64,000 nt of DNA from Saccharicrinis sp963677655 (lineage in GTDB: Bacteria > Bacteroidota > Bacteroidia > Bacteroidales > Marinilabiliaceae): the NCBI GenBank assembly GCA_963677655.1, contig OY782088.1, one strand, 5' to 3'. Of this stretch, positions 1 to 9,614 are shown piece after piece. The notes beneath the pieces were generated by a model that saw only the letters and a program-made list of their open reading frames with translations, did not search any database and was not told the origin of the DNA. Position numbers and translations under genes: made by a program. Every line of letters starts with the position of its first letter. The first letter of the stretch is position 1.

Positions 1-858
1 ATAACAATCTCTAAGAACGATGTATTCGCATGGGCGATTCACTCTTAGTCCATCACTATCTCTTCCTGATTTTAAGCAAAAGTTATCATCATTACAGTTA
101 ATACTGCTATTTTCTACTAGTACAAAAGATGAAGAATCTATATCAATACCATCAGTACTTGGACCATGACCTTCAATGTTGTTACTAATAGTAATATCAT
201 TAACAGTAACATGTTCTGAATATAAAATATGTAAACTCCAGAATCCAGGCTGATATACAACAATACCATCAACAGTAATGTCTTTACACTCAGAAATTAA
301 AATTCCTCGTGGACGATCACAATCATAATCAACAATCCATCTTAATCCTTTCTTTTCATAATCCTTACGCATAGTCCAGTATTTATCCCAAAATACTTTT
401 CCTTTCCCATGGATTACTCCATCACCAGTAATAGCTGCATTTTCTTTATTTAAGATGTTAACCAATGCAGCAGGCCAATTCATTTCTACACCAGCAACAC
501 GAGTATCTATATATTTGTAATCTTTTAAATCCTGGCTTCCCAATAACATAGTGCCTTTGGGGATATGAAAATTAACGTTGTTACCAATAAAAATGGATCC
601 GGTTAAATACATACCTGGTTCAAAAGTTACTATGCCACCTCCTGCAGCCTCAGCATCATCAATTGCTTTTTGTATAGCTTCGGTATTCATAACCAAAGCA
701 TCACCAACAGCACCGTAATCTTTTACATTAAATACTTTTTGTCCGTCAGGAAAACTTTTTGCTCCAACCTCTTCCATCCACTTAAATTTAGGGATGTTAT
801 CCTGACAATAAATACTTGAACTAAGTGCAATTGCAATAATTAATATAATATACTTCAT
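1..858 (-). CDS. GH28 family glycoside hydrolase (polygalacturonase-like), C-terminus cut by window edge
   Basis: The frame is open from an ATG at 858 to base 1, giving 286 codons with no stop, so the C-terminus lies outside the window. The first 18 or so residues form a signal peptide ending near SIYCQ. The mature part opens with FNVKDYGAVGD, the usual start of pectin-type beta-helix enzymes. GH28 active-site blocks follow: STDGIDID near residue 234 and NDDNFCLKSGRDSDG near residue 257. Family members hydrolyse galacturonosyl linkages in pectin or rhamnogalacturonan in the periplasm or at the surface. It is the last visible gene of the minus-strand enzyme run, 97 bases after the GH106 gene. 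The final GHG-type motif region lies close to or beyond the edge, so exact activity cannot be judged. Confidence 0.88.
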   Translation of the reverse strand, partial: MKYIILIIAIALSSSIYCQDNIPKFKWMEEVGAKSFPDGQKVFNVKDYGAVGDALVMNTEAIQKAIDDAEAAGGGIVTFEPGMYLTGSIFIGNNVNFHIPKGTMLLGSQDLKDYKYIDTRVAGVEMNWPAALVNILNKENAAITGDGVIHGKGKVFWDKYWTMRKDYEKKGLRWIVDYDCDRPRGILISECKDITVDGIVVYQPGFWSLHILYSEHVTVNDITISNNIEGHGPSTDGIDIDSSSFVLVENSSINCNDDNFCLKSGRDSDGLRVNRPCEYIVLRDCY

Positions 859-955
859 GTGTTTATTTTTTATTTAATTGCCACATGGAACTCGCCTAAA
901 AAAATTAATCTCGTGTATGAGAACTCTTTTTCCAGGCTCGTTTCATACTAATTTT

Positions 956-3736
956 TTATTTTGAATATTTAATAGGAATTAGTTTAACCTGGCTATTTAA
1001 ACCGGCTGGCATAGTTTCCCAGTTTGCATAGCCTGTTTTTTTATAGTTTAAGTCAACAAAGTTTATCTCTTTAAATATACGCCATTCAACTCCCTGACGA
1101 TCTATACTTGCAATATGATTGGCTGGTAATCCTGTGACTTCTATTTCAATTGTATTTAATCCATGTTTGATATATTCACCAACAGAAACCTGGTATGGTA
1201 CAGCCCATAATGTCTGAATATCAGTACCATTTATTTTGACTCTTGCTGTTTCTCTTACATCACCTAAATCAAGAATCCAATCTGTATTTTGATCTTTATT
1301 GATTGTAAATGTAGTAGAGTATACTGCAACACCCATATTTTCTTTTGCCTCAGGTACATTTAATTTGGTCCATGGAATTAAAGTCGGTACTGTAAATGTA
1401 TCTGCAATAGCAGGAATGCTTTCTTTAAAGAAGATTTTCCAATTATTATTAATTAAATAAGGTTCACCTGACTCAACAATATATGACCAATCGTCGCAAT
1501 TAACAGATGTATTATAAGTTTTTAGAATAACTGATTCACCTGATTTTAATTGAATTCTAACTTTAGTTTGACCATCTTCTTGTTTAGTCATTGCTTTTCC
1601 AATTTTCCCTGTCATAGGATCAAAGAAAACAACAGATTTTGCAGACTCATGTAATGTAATCCATGTATCTGTATCTTCATGTTTCAATGCAGAGATAAAA
1701 TAATGATACCCTTTATCATTTTTACGACGGATAAATTTAAGATCTGCTTTCTTATTAAATTCTTCAGCAACAACACCTGTTTCTTCTAATGTTTTTTCAA
1801 AATCTACACCGGTAATGATTTTTCCTTTTTCATATATTGTTGTAGATGTTTTTTCAAAATTAGTTGAAGGTAACTTGCTTATCAGACTATTAAAGTTTTG
1901 ACGGCGTTCATTTAATTTACCAAATCCCGGAACATCATTAGGATAGTTTTCAAGGAAAATAATCTGAGCTCCTTCTGATGCCAGTTTTAATAAGTTTTGA
2001 AGTGTTTCTACAGGCATTTTATCTGCAGCAGGAACAATTAATGCTTTATATGAAGCACCACCTTTGGTAATTAAACTACCATCTTTTACTGTTGTTGAAT
2101 TAACAAAATTGTCTGAAATATAATCCATGTCATAACCTGCCTTGCTAATTGAATTTACAACATTGATAAATTCAGGAGCACGTTCTTTCATAGCATGAAT
2201 ATCAAACATTAAAAGTCTTCCTTCTTCGTTATGCCACATATCATATACTGGAAGGTATACCAGAAAATCATTATCCGGTTGTCCCATTTGCATAAATGCC
2301 TGCACTCTTGAAATATAATTAAAGAAAGGCTTAGCATCACGCCATAAAGGGTTTGTAGGACTCATGTCAACAGATGCATAAAATTTCCATCCCGGCCATG
2401 CAGCCTCTGCAGGACTGTATGTTGTTCCGTGGAAGTAAACATGATTTACACCAGAAACATACATTAAATCCAAATCAGGTTTACATTGCGAAAACGAAGT
2501 ACGGAAGTGCTCAGTTAACCAAGTAAAAGTTTCAGATGAAGTATATTGCTTTCCGGAGATATGTGCTGCCGAAGAAGCATATTTCAACATAGATAAATCA
2601 GAATAGTTATGACGGGTTTTTGAGTCTTTACGTAACCCTTTAATATCGAAATCAGATAAACCAAAACCTTCACATTCCGGAACATCTACTGCTGCATAAA
2701 TATCAATTAAATTACCTGGTGATCCATGAGCCTGATTACGTGTTTTACTATTTAAACTATGTGCCCATTCTGTCCATGGAATAGTAAAATTGTTTACCAA
2801 CATACTTGCAAAAGTTTCTCTGTAATCAGAGATAATCCTTGCTGTAGTATCATTATGTTCTTCACTTAAAAACCAAGGTAGATATTCTTCAAGTTTATAA
2901 CCATGCATCTTTTCAAATGCCTCTAATAATCCTGGAGTCCAGTCTGCACGATAAACTTCGTAACTATCGTTAAAGAAATATTTTGGAGGAGTAGCATTGC
3001 TTTTCGTAAATGCCTTTGTAAAACGATCTAAATAGTTCTCAACTCCTTTTTTTGAGAAGTGGTTTAACACTAAACCTTTTCCTCCAGGAGCAGCTCTTTT
3101 AACCTGTTGGAATGTATGTCCTTCAAATAATGCGATCAACTTCCATTTGCCTTTAGGAGCAGTCCAGTCCAGTTTTTTATTCTCAACTTTATCTGTCAGA
3201 TCTAAACATTCACCAGATTCAGAGTATGCCATTAATCTTGAAAGAACAGCTGTTTCTTGTTGTTTTTCATCATCCGGAATAATTTCATCCTTAAGTTGTT
3301 CGTTCGATTTAAGGTTATATTCCTTAATTAATAAACGTCCTGCGGCATCTTCAACAGAAACTTCAGGACCTCCGAATGGCCAACCTGTTCCTGTGTTCAT
3401 ATCAATGTTGATGCCTAATCTTTTACCCTCTTTTTGAGTATGAGAATACAACTCCATCCATCTGTCGGATAAAAAATCGACTTCATTAGAATCGTTACCT
3501 TGAATACCATAAATAGGAGTAATTTCAAGAGAACCAATACCTGCATCAGCATAGGCTTCCATGTTTTTAGTCAGGTTCTTTTCATCAACCGAATTACCCA
3601 TCCACCACCAACGTGATCCTGGTTTTGTATCAATAGATTCCTTTGGCCATTCAACTTTTGGTTGACATTGTGCCATTAACAACGGAATACTTAATAGGGT
3701 AGTGTATTTTGCTAATTTCTTAACGGATAACAACAT
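956..3736 (-). CDS. GH106 alpha-L-rhamnosidase, lipoprotein
   Basis: This 926-residue protein starts with a lipoprotein signal (LLMAQC, Cys24). Its mature start, with PGSRWWWMGNSVD and later GINIDMNTGTGWPFGGP, is typical of GH106 rhamnosidases of Bacteroidota. The C-terminal quarter contains a galactose-binding-like beta-sandwich segment (ILDLGDVRETARVKING), also usual in the family. GH106 enzymes release alpha-linked L-rhamnose from rhamnogalacturonan oligosaccharides, and a lipoprotein would act in the periplasm or on the surface. The start codon overlaps the end of the upstream CE12 gene by 17 bases, pointing to translational coupling in one transcript. The length matches the family. Family assignment is by recognition of sequence blocks; precise linkage specificity is inferred from the neighbours. 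Confidence 0.88.
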   Translation of the reverse strand: MLLSVKKLAKYTTLLSIPLLMAQCQPKVEWPKESIDTKPGSRWWWMGNSVDEKNLTKNMEAYADAGIGSLEITPIYGIQGNDSNEVDFLSDRWMELYSHTQKEGKRLGINIDMNTGTGWPFGGPEVSVEDAAGRLLIKEYNLKSNEQLKDEIIPDDEKQQETAVLSRLMAYSESGECLDLTDKVENKKLDWTAPKGKWKLIALFEGHTFQQVKRAAPGGKGLVLNHFSKKGVENYLDRFTKAFTKSNATPPKYFFNDSYEVYRADWTPGLLEAFEKMHGYKLEEYLPWFLSEEHNDTTARIISDYRETFASMLVNNFTIPWTEWAHSLNSKTRNQAHGSPGNLIDIYAAVDVPECEGFGLSDFDIKGLRKDSKTRHNYSDLSMLKYASSAAHISGKQYTSSETFTWLTEHFRTSFSQCKPDLDLMYVSGVNHVYFHGTTYSPAEAAWPGWKFYASVDMSPTNPLWRDAKPFFNYISRVQAFMQMGQPDNDFLVYLPVYDMWHNEEGRLLMFDIHAMKERAPEFINVVNSISKAGYDMDYISDNFVNSTTVKDGSLITKGGASYKALIVPAADKMPVETLQNLLKLASEGAQIIFLENYPNDVPGFGKLNERRQNFNSLISKLPSTNFEKTSTTIYEKGKIITGVDFEKTLEETGVVAEEFNKKADLKFIRRKNDKGYHYFISALKHEDTDTWITLHESAKSVVFFDPMTGKIGKAMTKQEDGQTKVRIQLKSGESVILKTYNTSVNCDDWSYIVESGEPYLINNNWKIFFKESIPAIADTFTVPTLIPWTKLNVPEAKENMGVAVYSTTFTINKDQNTDWILDLGDVRETARVKINGTDIQTLWAVPYQVSVGEYIKHGLNTIEIEVTGLPANHIASIDRQGVEWRIFKEINFVDLNYKKTGYANWETMPAGLNSQVKLIPIKYSK

Positions 3737-4469
3737 GATCTGCTATATTTTTAAGTTTTTGCTTTTTAATTTCTTTTGCTATAATTTCTGCAACTGCCAT
3801 TGCTCCCGGAGTTTGCAAGTGGGTATCATCCTGCGAGCCATTAGGACGAATAGAATCAACGCCTGCCGGAATCCACATATATAATTCTTTAGATGGTTCA
3901 TCGCCCATCATAATAATCATGTCTCTGGTTTTTAAATAGGTGTCAATCAACGGAATATTTAACGAATCTGCCAGTTGACGCATGATTGCAGGGTAACCCA
4001 ATAAACGGTCATCAACAAGCGATCTACCGTTAAAGGTTCTCATCACAATTGAAGTTGCTAAAATGGGATTGGCTTGTTTAGCCTGAGCCTCTGAAATCAT
4101 TTTTAGCAGGTTATTTTTATAGTCAGGGTAGGAGGCATGTCTCTCCGGTTTTGATGAAGCATCGTTATGCCCAAACTGAATAATTACATAATCATCAGGC
4201 TTAATTGAGTCAATAATTCCTTGCCATCTGTCTTCAGCAATAAAGCTTTTGGTACTTCTTCCTGCTTTAGCTTTATTAACGACAGTAACATGCTCATCAA
4301 AGAACTTAGGTAACATCTGAGCCCAACCTCTCATTACAGTTCTGGTAGTATCATAACCCTGTGCGGTAGAATCACCAGCAATATAAATGCTTACATCTTT
4401 GGGTTTAGGTGTACTACAGCTAATAAGTCCAATGATTGAAAATAGAGTTATTGTTGTTTTTAGTTTCAT
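3720..4469 (-). CDS. CE12-type SGNH acetylesterase (rhamnogalacturonan acetylesterase), lipoprotein
   Basis: A compact 249-residue SGNH hydrolase with lipobox Cys18 (IGLISC). The four family blocks are present: GDST with nucleophile Ser34, the glycine block KAGRSTKSF near 68-76, GHND at 100-103, and the DxxH dyad Asp214/His217. Such CE12 enzymes remove O-acetyl groups from galacturonate in the rhamnogalacturonan-I backbone, which exposes it to lyases and hydrolases. The gene sits between the GH105-CE12-GH43 fusion gene upstream (87-base gap containing a hairpin) and GH106 downstream (17-base overlap). It is the smallest of three CE12 modules in this locus; the others differ in block I or are part of a fusion, so they may favour different acetyl positions (inference). 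Confidence 0.88.
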   Translation of the reverse strand: MKLKTTITLFSIIGLISCSTPKPKDVSIYIAGDSTAQGYDTTRTVMRGWAQMLPKFFDEHVTVVNKAKAGRSTKSFIAEDRWQGIIDSIKPDDYVIIQFGHNDASSKPERHASYPDYKNNLLKMISEAQAKQANPILATSIVMRTFNGRSLVDDRLLGYPAIMRQLADSLNIPLIDTYLKTRDMIIMMGDEPSKELYMWIPAGVDSIRPNGSQDDTHLQTPGAMAVAEIIAKEIKKQKLKNIADHVVIR

Positions 4470-4494
4470 TTTATAGTGTTTTTCTATTCTTCAT

Positions 4495-4540
4495 AAGAAA
4501 CAAATAACCTAAGCTCATCGACTTAAGCTATTTGTTTCTT
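4495..4540 (-). terminator. Long inverted repeat, possible attenuator or partial terminator
   Basis: Twelve perfectly complementary bases (AAGAAACAAATA at 4495-4506 and TATTTGTTTCTT at 4529-4540) flank a partly pairing centre. It lies between the three-domain gene and the CE12 gene on the minus strand. There is no strong T-run after it, so it could be a leaky terminator or a 3'-end stabiliser that sets different expression levels within the operon. Confidence 0.5.
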
Positions 4541-4556
4541 AGGTATGATATTTAAA

Positions 4557-7500
4557 TTATTTGTTTTCGTTAACCAATTTGATGTCTACCGGTAAATTTC
4601 TGTTACAGGTTATTTTGTTGTCTTTAAAAATTAATTCTCCTACCTGAATTGATGATCTACGGGTATCGTAATTATCTTCCTTCACACCTTCAGTTCTTCC
4701 CGGATGGGTAAAGTAAAAGATGTAGGCTCTGCCATTGTTTACAACAACATCAGCATGTCCGCCTTTCACTTCATCATCCGTTCCAAAACCTGGTTTGGCA
4801 AGGATAAACTCATCCTGAAGGTGCCAGTTATCCATGTTTTGGGAGCTATAAACGGTAAGTCCTCTCCAGGAATCAATGATCATGAAATATCTGTCTTTCC
4901 AATAGAATACCACTGGACCTTCGCCACGTCGTTGAGCCGCAGCTAAACCTTTGTCTTCCCAAGTGTATAAATCGTCACTTTCAGCGTAGTATATCGATTT
5001 ATTATGACGCTCATTGTTGTAATACATTCTCCATCTTCCGTTTGGCGTTTTTATTACTTCTGCATCAATAACTTTATTTGAAGCAAGATTAATTTTCGAT
5101 TCAAATTCCCAGTCAATTAAATTACTACTGGTCAGATGAACGATTTCGCGAGGATGACTCCAATCAGAGAAGATTCCCGGAACAATTGTTAAGTACATAT
5201 GATATGTTCCATCATGTTCCATTACGTCCGGGGCCCAATAGGTAACATCTTTACCTCCGTAACTTATCTTGGCGTCGGTTTTGTATTTCCATGTTAATCC
5301 ACCATCTTCAGATTCTGCAATACCAATAGGTGTACCATGAACCCAATCCACGCCCTGAGTATTTTCAAGGTTAGCTCTGCGATTGGTATAGAACATAAAC
5401 CATTTTTGCTCTTGTTTATTCCAAATGACAACTGGATCTGCCGCACCATCAAAAACAGGATCACGATAAAGTGGTTTAGGAGCAACTTTGGTTGGATTGT
5501 CAATAGCATCCTTTTTCATGTATTGCTTCAGATCGCAGTTTTCAAGATTGTATACAGCTTTTGCAATAGTATTACCATGTAAAATAGCCCCTATGTATGA
5601 AGTATGTACATTGTCTTTATAATATGGTTTGGTAGCTTCCTGACCAATTTTTTCGTACTCTGTTGCACATAAATCATTGGCATCGATATAACATACATTT
5701 TCTTCTTCAGCAACTTGTTTGGTCCATTTAGCATAGGTGTCGGTAATACGAGCCATTTTACCATCTGTCCAATTATTACGAGGAGTGTGAGACAATGCGA
5801 TTACCTTAACTCCATGAGCCTTTGCTTGCTTTATATAGTAACGCATGTAATGACCAAATGTATATACAGTTTCCGGACCACCGGTTGCTTCCATAATATA
5901 ATCCTGAGATTCTTCTCCTGCACCTTTTATAGAGGCACGTGCCCTACCTGTATTAAACGGTCCTCCATCGTTATGTCCAAATTGAATAAATAAGTAATCA
6001 CCTTCTTTTAAACCCTCAAGAACATTCTGCCATAAACCTTCAGTTAGGAATGTTCTACTGCTTCGTCCACCTAATGCATGATTTTCAATAGTCACTTTAG
6101 TTGTATCAAAGAAGTTATCAAAGAAGCTGGCCCATCCCCATTGTCCCCAGTCTCCACGGTCACGACCATTTTTAACAGTAGAATCACCAATAACGAATAC
6201 AACAGGATTATCACCTTTTCGTGTACTTCCTCCTTTTAAATAGGGTGGGTGACGAGGATCTCCGACTTCAAAAATTGGTTCGGTATATGGTTGTGTTTGT
6301 CCGTAGAAATGAACAGCACTATCGTTCATTTTAGGAAACCTGTTATTCAATAGTTCAATCATCTCAGCTCCGGCAAATATCATTGGTCCGTAACCATGAG
6401 CAGCAAAAGCACTTGTTGGGCGGTTATAATAAAAAGCAGGATCAAAGCCCATACCTGTTCCAACACAAGTACCCTCAACTTGTCCTTTATTATTAATTTT
6501 TTCAGATAATGCATTCCAGCCTAAGGTAGCAACAGACCCATAAACTCTAGCATTTAACCATCCTTTGTTAATACCATGAGCAATGGCATATACATAGATA
6601 GCTGTGGCTGAAGTTTCCAGGTACGAATCATTTTTGTTGATTAATTGATGCCATAATCCTTCTCCTGACTGATATTGCACTAAAGCCGCAATTTGTTTTT
6701 TGTATAAGTCTAAAATCCACTTTCTATCCTCATTTTTATTTGAAAGAACATCCAAGGCTTCGCATAACGTAAGTAAAGCCCAGCCATTAGCTCTGGCCCA
6801 ATAGAATTTAGGTTCCGGATTTAAGCCTTCAACCCATCCATGACGAAATAGGCCATCTTCTTCAACGAACATCTTTTCTTTAAAAAGCTTAATTTGTTTA
6901 ATGGCTTCCGAAGTATATTTATCATCATGCTTGTATTTTCCCATTTGTAGCAGGGCTGGGATTCCCATAAACATATCATCTAACCATACCGTATTATGAA
7001 GGGGGCGTTTCCGGGCAAAAGTACCATCTTCTAAACGGTATTCATGGTACATGATATAATCAATATAATTCCCAATTAAAGTATCTAATTTGGTTGACGG
7101 TTTGTCAAATATGGATGCTTTGATCATTGAAGTACACATAGCTCCTGCATCATCTAAAGCATGAGGTTGCAATACACTTCTCATTAATGGGTCGATGGTA
7201 CCTTCATCTGTTAATATATTTTGAAAATAGGGAGCAACTTCAGATAAGAAATTAAAGCGCTCTTTAGCATATTGAAGATATTTAAAATCATCAGATACCT
7301 GAGCAATTCTCACCATCGCTGCATAAGTTACTCCCCACTCATATGATGTTAATCGAAAGTCACCTTTTTTTAAGTGACAATTACGATTTATGCTTTTATA
7401 ATCTTCAACTTTATTATGAGTGGTAGAATTGATAATTTCAAAGGGAGTAGTATTAGAAAGATATTGTAAAATAAGTTCCATTTTTGTTCCGATTTCATCA

Positions 7501-7709
7501 GTGGTCGGAACATGATAGTTTATAGTATAATCAGGTTGTAATAAGTGTAAAGGGGTATTGGCATCTGTAACACTGTTTTCAATCACTGGATTATTTTTCT
7601 TCTTTTTACTTTTTTTAGTTTCTTTTTTTTGGCCAAAAGAAACAAATCCAACTATAATCATTAAAGAAAAGATTATAATCCTTTTGATATAATTCTGTGA
7701 TTGATTCAT
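4557..7709 (-). CDS. Three-domain pectin enzyme: GH105 + CE12 esterase + GH43-like beta-propeller
   Basis: A 1050-residue secreted protein (signal peptide about 1-27). Residues about 60-455 resemble GH105 unsaturated rhamnogalacturonyl hydrolases (WLDDMFMGIP, FYWARANGWALLTL). Residues about 500-720 form a CE12 SGNH esterase with GDST near 508-511, GGRSSRTF, GHND near 579 and DNVHTS near 700. Residues about 745-1040 look like a GH43/GH32-type five-bladed propeller, with GAADPVVIW, YWAPDVMEHDGTYHMY and VIDAEVIKTPNGRWRMYYN giving plausible base, pKa-modulating and acid residues. The combined protein could deacetylate and trim rhamnogalacturonan-I oligosaccharides and remove an arabinose- or galactose-type side unit; the last role is inferred. 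It is continuous with no stop or frameshift, and it heads the enzyme operon that continues into CE12, GH106 and GH28. Confidence 0.85.
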   Translation of the reverse strand: MNQSQNYIKRIIIFSLMIIVGFVSFGQKKETKKSKKKKNNPVIENSVTDANTPLHLLQPDYTINYHVPTTDEIGTKMELILQYLSNTTPFEIINSTTHNKVEDYKSINRNCHLKKGDFRLTSYEWGVTYAAMVRIAQVSDDFKYLQYAKERFNFLSEVAPYFQNILTDEGTIDPLMRSVLQPHALDDAGAMCTSMIKASIFDKPSTKLDTLIGNYIDYIMYHEYRLEDGTFARKRPLHNTVWLDDMFMGIPALLQMGKYKHDDKYTSEAIKQIKLFKEKMFVEEDGLFRHGWVEGLNPEPKFYWARANGWALLTLCEALDVLSNKNEDRKWILDLYKKQIAALVQYQSGEGLWHQLINKNDSYLETSATAIYVYAIAHGINKGWLNARVYGSVATLGWNALSEKINNKGQVEGTCVGTGMGFDPAFYYNRPTSAFAAHGYGPMIFAGAEMIELLNNRFPKMNDSAVHFYGQTQPYTEPIFEVGDPRHPPYLKGGSTRKGDNPVVFVIGDSTVKNGRDRGDWGQWGWASFFDNFFDTTKVTIENHALGGRSSRTFLTEGLWQNVLEGLKEGDYLFIQFGHNDGGPFNTGRARASIKGAGEESQDYIMEATGGPETVYTFGHYMRYYIKQAKAHGVKVIALSHTPRNNWTDGKMARITDTYAKWTKQVAEEENVCYIDANDLCATEYEKIGQEATKPYYKDNVHTSYIGAILHGNTIAKAVYNLENCDLKQYMKKDAIDNPTKVAPKPLYRDPVFDGAADPVVIWNKQEQKWFMFYTNRRANLENTQGVDWVHGTPIGIAESEDGGLTWKYKTDAKISYGGKDVTYWAPDVMEHDGTYHMYLTIVPGIFSDWSHPREIVHLTSSNLIDWEFESKINLASNKVIDAEVIKTPNGRWRMYYNNERHNKSIYYAESDDLYTWEDKGLAAAQRRGEGPVVFYWKDRYFMIIDSWRGLTVYSSQNMDNWHLQDEFILAKPGFGTDDEVKGGHADVVVNNGRAYIFYFTHPGRTEGVKEDNYDTRRSSIQVGELIFKDNKITCNRNLPVDIKLVNENK

Positions 7710-7862
7710 GTTATTGGTAGTTTTATCTTATTATATTTTTAAACTCTTAAACATATTCTATATAACTCTTTCATTTATTATCCTCTTTTATAAGGAAATT
7801 TTTTCAAGTTTTATTTTATCAGAAAAGTATTTTGTTTTCCTCTTCGAATAGTTTAACAATGC

Positions 7863-7870
7863 CAAAAATA
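7863..7870 (-). promoter_or_regulatory. Bacteroidota -7 promoter box (TATTTTTG) for the enzyme operon
   Basis: On the minus strand the bases read TATTTTTG, which fits the Bacteroidota -7 consensus TAnnTTTG. It lies about 150 bases upstream of the three-domain enzyme start. No clear -33 TTTG partner is seen at the ideal spacing, so confidence is modest. Confidence 0.4.
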
Positions 7871-7996
7871 TAATCCCATTGTAAGACTAATATGTATATT
7901 CTTCCATAAACCTGTCATTTTATTCAGGATTATCAATCCAATACAGTGTCTAATGCATGGTTACTGTGTTTTTATGTACATTTAATGTAAAAATGT

Positions 7997-8038
7997 ATCA
8001 ATTCATGCCATTTATTATCAATATAGGCATGAATTGAT
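7997..8038 (-). terminator. Hairpin terminator after the sulfatase gene
   Basis: A perfect 13-base stem (ATCAATTCATGCC at 7997-8009 with its complement at 8026-8038) starts 13 bases past the sulfatase stop codon. A T-run follows on the plus strand and a looser one (TACATTTTTAC) on the minus strand. Confidence 0.65.
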
Positions 8039-8051
8039 TTTTCTATTAAAA

Positions 8052-9497
8052 TTATTTTTTATCAACTTTTACTGGCCAGTAAGGAGATTCTGTTCTACAA
8101 TCGGAAAGAAATGTAACAATCTCGTTAATAATTTCAGGGTGTTCACTTGAAATGTTATTTTGTTCACCTACATCAGTAGATAAATCATATAACTCCATTT
8201 TACCTCCGATAACATCTGCTTTCCATTTTCCATACCTTACGGCTTGTTTAAATCCTCTTTCATGGAATTCCCAGTATAAAAAGCGAGGAGAATCATACAT
8301 TGGTTTATCAAGAATTGAAGGATAAACGCTTATTCCGTCTGTTTTCATTAAATCAGTTTTATAGTCTGCTATTCCAGCAAAAGTTGGCATGATATCAGCG
8401 AAATACCATGGTAAGTCAGATTTGCTTCCTGCTTTAACCAGTTTTGGAGACCAAACAATCATTGGAGTTCTGATTCCTCCTTCGTACACATCTCTTTTGT
8501 AGCCTCTTAATGGACCATTTGAATCAAAAAAATCAACAACTTCTGTTAACTGATCAGAATAATTAGATCTTGGACCATTATCTGAACAAAAGAATACAAT
8601 TGTATTGTCGCTTATTCCTTCGTTTATTATTGTTTGTTTTAATCTTTCTATGTTTTCATCTAAATGATAAATCATAGAAGCATAAGTTTTCATATCATCA
8701 GGCCAGTCCTTATCATCATAAATAGCATTGTCAGGAGCATCTAGTGGGGCATGAGGATTAGAGTAGCACAACATTAGCATAAATGGTTTATCACCATCTT
8801 TATTCTTTTTTATAAAATCAATAGTTTCATCAGTACACATATCTGTATGATAGTATCCCTTTTTACCATTTGCATTTTGAGGAATATCAATCATTACATT
8901 ATTGTTCATCCTTTTGTCTGGCCAGTAAGTACTTTTATAAGTTTCAGGTTTATTTATTAGCCATCCGTAAAACTCGTCAAAGCCATGATATAAAGGAGTG
9001 GCAGTGGTATCAAAACCTCCCAGATGCCATTTTCCCACCAAACAGGTTTTATAACCAGCATCATACATTAAACTACCAACGGTGTAATCATCTGAAGCTA
9101 TATTTGCTCTGTAAAGTGTTTTATCTCCTTTTTTACCTTCTTTTCCTCCTTTAATAGTAGTATTACCTCTTACAGTAGTATGACCAGTGTGCTGACCTGT
9201 CATTAATACACTTCTGGATGGACCACAAACAGGGGCCCCGGCATATGTATTCGTATAAACTTTACCTTCTTTGGCAAGTTGATCGATATGTGGGGTTTGC
9301 ATAAATTTTTGTCCTGCATAACCAACATCGTTATATCCCAAATCATCAGCAAGAACAAATATAATATTTGGTTTTTTGGTAGTTTCTTTGTTGGTTTGGG
9401 TAGAATTAGTAGTACATCCGGAAAGAATGGATAGTACAATCGTCAAAACAGAAAATGTTCTGGCTTTTAGGAATGGAAATAATTGTATGTAAGCCAT
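8052..9497 (-). CDS. Type I sulfatase (formylglycine-dependent), lipoprotein
   Basis: A 481-residue sulfatase with lipobox Cys28 (LSILSGC). The N-terminal metal-binding block NIIFVLADDLGYNDVG is followed by the maturation motif CGPSR at 91-95, where Cys91 would be converted to formylglycine. The motif GKWHLGG, usual for the family, follows in the middle. The overall form resembles the N-acetylgalactosamine-6-sulfatase/arylsulfatase A-like group of polysaccharide loci. It would hydrolyse a sulfate ester on a sugar in the periplasm. Placement between SusD and the pectin-active enzymes implies that the target glycan, or a co-occurring one, is sulfated. It is bounded by terminators on both sides, so it may be its own transcript. 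An anaerobic sulfatase-maturating enzyme must be encoded elsewhere. Confidence 0.9.
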   Translation of the reverse strand: MAYIQLFPFLKARTFSVLTIVLSILSGCTTNSTQTNKETTKKPNIIFVLADDLGYNDVGYAGQKFMQTPHIDQLAKEGKVYTNTYAGAPVCGPSRSVLMTGQHTGHTTVRGNTTIKGGKEGKKGDKTLYRANIASDDYTVGSLMYDAGYKTCLVGKWHLGGFDTTATPLYHGFDEFYGWLINKPETYKSTYWPDKRMNNNVMIDIPQNANGKKGYYHTDMCTDETIDFIKKNKDGDKPFMLMLCYSNPHAPLDAPDNAIYDDKDWPDDMKTYASMIYHLDENIERLKQTIINEGISDNTIVFFCSDNGPRSNYSDQLTEVVDFFDSNGPLRGYKRDVYEGGIRTPMIVWSPKLVKAGSKSDLPWYFADIMPTFAGIADYKTDLMKTDGISVYPSILDKPMYDSPRFLYWEFHERGFKQAVRYGKWKADVIGGKMELYDLSTDVGEQNNISSEHPEIINEIVTFLSDCRTESPYWPVKVDKK

Positions 9498-9559
9498 TTC
9501 AATTGTATAATACGTTACAAATAAAAAATGTGATATTTAATAAAATAAATATGATAAAA

Positions 9560-9589
9560 ATGGGCAACTCAAATCAATGAGTTACCCAT
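9560..9589 (-). terminator. Rho-independent terminator of the susC-susD transcript
   Basis: Read on the minus strand, a 12-base stem with one G-T pair (ATGGGTAACTCA / TGAGTTGCCCAT) is followed directly by TTTTTATC. It lies 26 bases after the SusD stop codon and separates the transporter pair from the sulfatase. Confidence 0.85.
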
Positions 9590-9614
9590 AATCTATTTAC
9601 GTTTTATTACTTTA

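Larger units (their letters stand above)
7710..8051. other. Intergenic region between sulfatase and three-domain enzyme genes
   Basis: This 342-base AT-rich stretch has no convincing gene. It contains the hairpin after the sulfatase gene (7997-8038) and a likely minus-strand promoter box (7863-7870) for the three-domain gene, so the sulfatase and the enzyme operon seem to be separate transcription units. Confidence 0.6.

Noticed and set aside
3147..3437. A 96-codon plus-strand frame inside the GH106 gene
   Set aside because: It is the antisense shadow of a strongly supported gene, has no recognisable domain and no promoter; the same holds for the other short frames opposite the SusC, RND, sulfatase and M49 genes.
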